Assembly (NCBI GenBank): GCA_040394475.1
Contig: JBEBSD010000008.1
Location: forward strand, 67,053 to 131,052
DNA from: JBEBSD01 sp040394475
GTDB taxonomy: Bacteria; Bacteroidota; Bacteroidia; Cytophagales; Spirosomataceae
DNA length: 64,000 nucleotides
Reading direction: 5' to 3'
Part shown: one piece after another, positions 62,638-64,000 of the stretch
Layout of the letters: every line of letters begins with the position of its first letter
Position numbering within the stretch: the stretch's first letter is position 1
Translations under genes and position numbers: made by a program
Notes under the pieces: model-generated
What the model was told of the DNA's origin: nothing
Databases searched by the model: none
Seen by the model: the letters and a program-made list of their open reading frames with translations, nothing else

Positions 62638-63882
62638 ATGAAAACTATCTTCAAATTTGCACTGCATGCCCTGTTTGCCGTTGGCTTCTCAAGCTCTTTG
62701 TCCGGGCAGGGATGGGACGATCCTTCGTGGACGAATTTTATTACCTGGGATTTCGAAACTTCGGCCGCCGGCGTCGTTTCTCCCGGTGTGCCGGCAATCC
62801 CTTCGGTATTCTCATTTCTCAACGGCACGGGCGGGACCATTAAAAGCCCGGGAATTGAAACGAACGGCGGATCTGATCCAGACGGAGGCGCTTTTTACGG
62901 CTCCGGGTGGTCCACCGCCTCTTCCTGGGAAAATGTTGCTGTCGACGACGCCCATTTCACGTTTTTTATTCAGAACCAATGTTACTATGACATGTTTGTC
63001 CAAAACCTCAAATTCAGGTTCTCAACGGAGACGGGCGGGCCCGACAGGTTTTATGTCGCCTTCTCGCTGATTGAATCGGTAACGGACAAGAACGATTTTA
63101 TCGTCGAAGGACTGAGTACCGACGATGAAATCCGCTTTGAAAACGGCTTGTATGAAATGCCATTGTATGCGGGCGAAATCCTGGCATGGGGCTACGTGCC
63201 TAACAAGAAAGTGTATATTCATATCTATCCCTACCACGCAACCGACCCGGACGTGGAATTGGCGATCGACAATATTGAAATAAACGGGGTTGACGATTTT
63301 TATTTTCATGCTTCATGCGGATGTTACCAGTGTGAAACCACTTTGCCGGTGCGGCTCACAACTTTCGAAAGCGAAACCGAAAACGGAACGATCCAGTTAA
63401 CATGGAATACGGAATCGGAGCAGCTATCGGCGTATTTTGACGTGGAACGCAGTACCGACGGCAGGGAATTCACCCGAATCGGCACCGTACAGGCTGCCGG
63501 CGTATCCGATTCCCGGCGGACCTATCATTTCCGGGATCTGAACCCCGGTGAAGCAATCACCTACTACCGCCTGAAGCAGGTCGACCTCGACGGCTCTTTC
63601 GAATACTCCGGGATTATTTCCGTTTCCGCACCGAACACCCCGGAAAGCGGTCTGATCGTACTGGGGAATCCGGTTTCTGCCGGGAAAATCAAGGTGTTGG
63701 TGTCAGCCGACTACGTCTCCGCCAACATGGAGCTGGTAGATCTCCACGGCAGGAAGGCAAAAGTGGCGATCAGCAGCGCTACAGGCAACGAACTCGTGAT
63801 CGAATCGCTCCATGCACTGACGCCCGGCGTCTATATCCTCCGATCGGAGGGATTACCTCCGGTAAGGCTGTTGGTCAATTAG
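62638..63882 (+). CDS. T9SS type A-sorted secreted protein
   Basis: 414 residues. Signal peptide (KTIFKFALHALFAVGFSSSL). Residues about 25-220 are a beta-sandwich with SWENVAVDDAHFTFFIQNQ and DRFYVAFSLIESVTDKNDF, which resembles carbohydrate-binding or PEP-CTERM-type modules but I cannot name the family. Cys residues cluster in ASCGCYQCETTLPVRL. The LPVRLTTFES module and a degenerate C-terminal sorting domain (LVDLHGRKAKVAI, ALTPGVYILRSEG) follow, similar to the other two T9SS proteins of the window. It is 231 bp after the HTCS and carries the shared dyad element upstream, so regulation by it is likely. Confidence 0.85.
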   Translation: MKTIFKFALHALFAVGFSSSLSGQGWDDPSWTNFITWDFETSAAGVVSPGVPAIPSVFSFLNGTGGTIKSPGIETNGGSDPDGGAFYGSGWSTASSWENVAVDDAHFTFFIQNQCYYDMFVQNLKFRFSTETGGPDRFYVAFSLIESVTDKNDFIVEGLSTDDEIRFENGLYEMPLYAGEILAWGYVPNKKVYIHIYPYHATDPDVELAIDNIEINGVDDFYFHASCGCYQCETTLPVRLTTFESETENGTIQLTWNTESEQLSAYFDVERSTDGREFTRIGTVQAAGVSDSRRTYHFRDLNPGEAITYYRLKQVDLDGSFEYSGIISVSAPNTPESGLIVLGNPVSAGKIKVLVSADYVSANMELVDLHGRKAKVAISSATGNELVIESLHALTPGVYILRSEGLPPVRLLVN

Positions 63883-64000
63883 AGAACCGTTGCGCGCTCC
63901 GGCTGTTGGCCCCGGGCGCCACACAAGGGCGCCGTTACCTAAACCACCATTTCGGGTACCGGGCCATTTCTTAGAAAAGGGTTTAAAGTTTAAGTTGCGA

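Overview
The window comes from a member of the Bacteroidota, most likely a Cytophagales/Spirosomaceae-type organism (lineage is an inference). The evidence is three SusC/SusD pairs, three proteins with C-terminal type IX secretion (T9SS) sorting domains, one hybrid two-component regulator, two ECF sigma/FecR pairs, -7 promoter boxes of the TAnnTTTG type and a general lack of Shine-Dalgarno sequences. No rRNA, tRNA, complete insertion sequence or CRISPR array was found.

Layout. (1) 1-6079: a SusC/SusD pair on the minus strand (SusD runs off the left edge), divergent from a LacI-type regulator that carries an unusual N-terminal zinc ribbon. (2) 6514-7901: an AT-richer island with a Crp/Fnr-like regulator and a flavodoxin-fold NAD(P)H oxidoreductase. 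(3) 8260-21750: ECF sigma, FecR, SusC with STN domain, SusD, then a secreted DUF1080 protein, a PVC-type heme protein with HEAT-like repeats and cytochrome c, a Dabb protein, and two genes matching the two halves of plant Tm-1 (UPF0261 and PEP-hydrolase-like TIM barrel). (4) 21959-33320: a second sigma/FecR/SusC/SusD cassette, followed by a zinc phospholipase C/S1-P1-like secreted protein and two calcineurin-fold proteins; the second of these has lost most metal ligands. This looks like an organophosphate-oriented SusCD locus rather than a glycan one. (5) 33340-36732: LigD and Ku, a two-gene NHEJ system. (6) 37432-40998: a Family 2A encapsulin (SrpI type) with its cysteine desulfurase cargo and a serine acetyltransferase, i.e. 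a sulfur-metabolism nanocompartment operon. (7) 41364-43269: an AraC regulator and an SDR oxidoreductase with a two-repeat operator-like sequence upstream of the SDR. (8) 43260-49038: a GMC oxidoreductase remnant, a lipoprotein TIM-barrel sugar isomerase/epimerase, a secreted beta-propeller-like protein and a DUF4838 protein. (9) 49471-55680: a T9SS protein with three tandem 250-residue repeats, a DEAD-box helicase and an Rpn/PD-(D/E)XK nuclease. (10) 55733-63882: a hybrid two-component regulator flanked by two T9SS-exported proteins. Each of the two has, upstream and in the same orientation relative to the gene, a copy of a 33-bp dyad element (29/33 identical) that is a candidate operator.

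How the parts work together. The two sigma/FecR cassettes should sense their ligand through the STN domain of the cognate SusC, relay it through FecR and switch on the downstream SusCD-enzyme operon. The first SusCD pair is probably under the divergent LacI protein. The hybrid regulator probably controls its two flanking surface proteins. Intergenic regions carry several families of palindromic or tandem repeats, including a GGTCTGTG hairpin found between sigma and fecR in both cassettes.

Limits: all family assignments are from reading motifs by eye, without a database search. Start codons were chosen from signal peptides, family N-termini and promoter positions.
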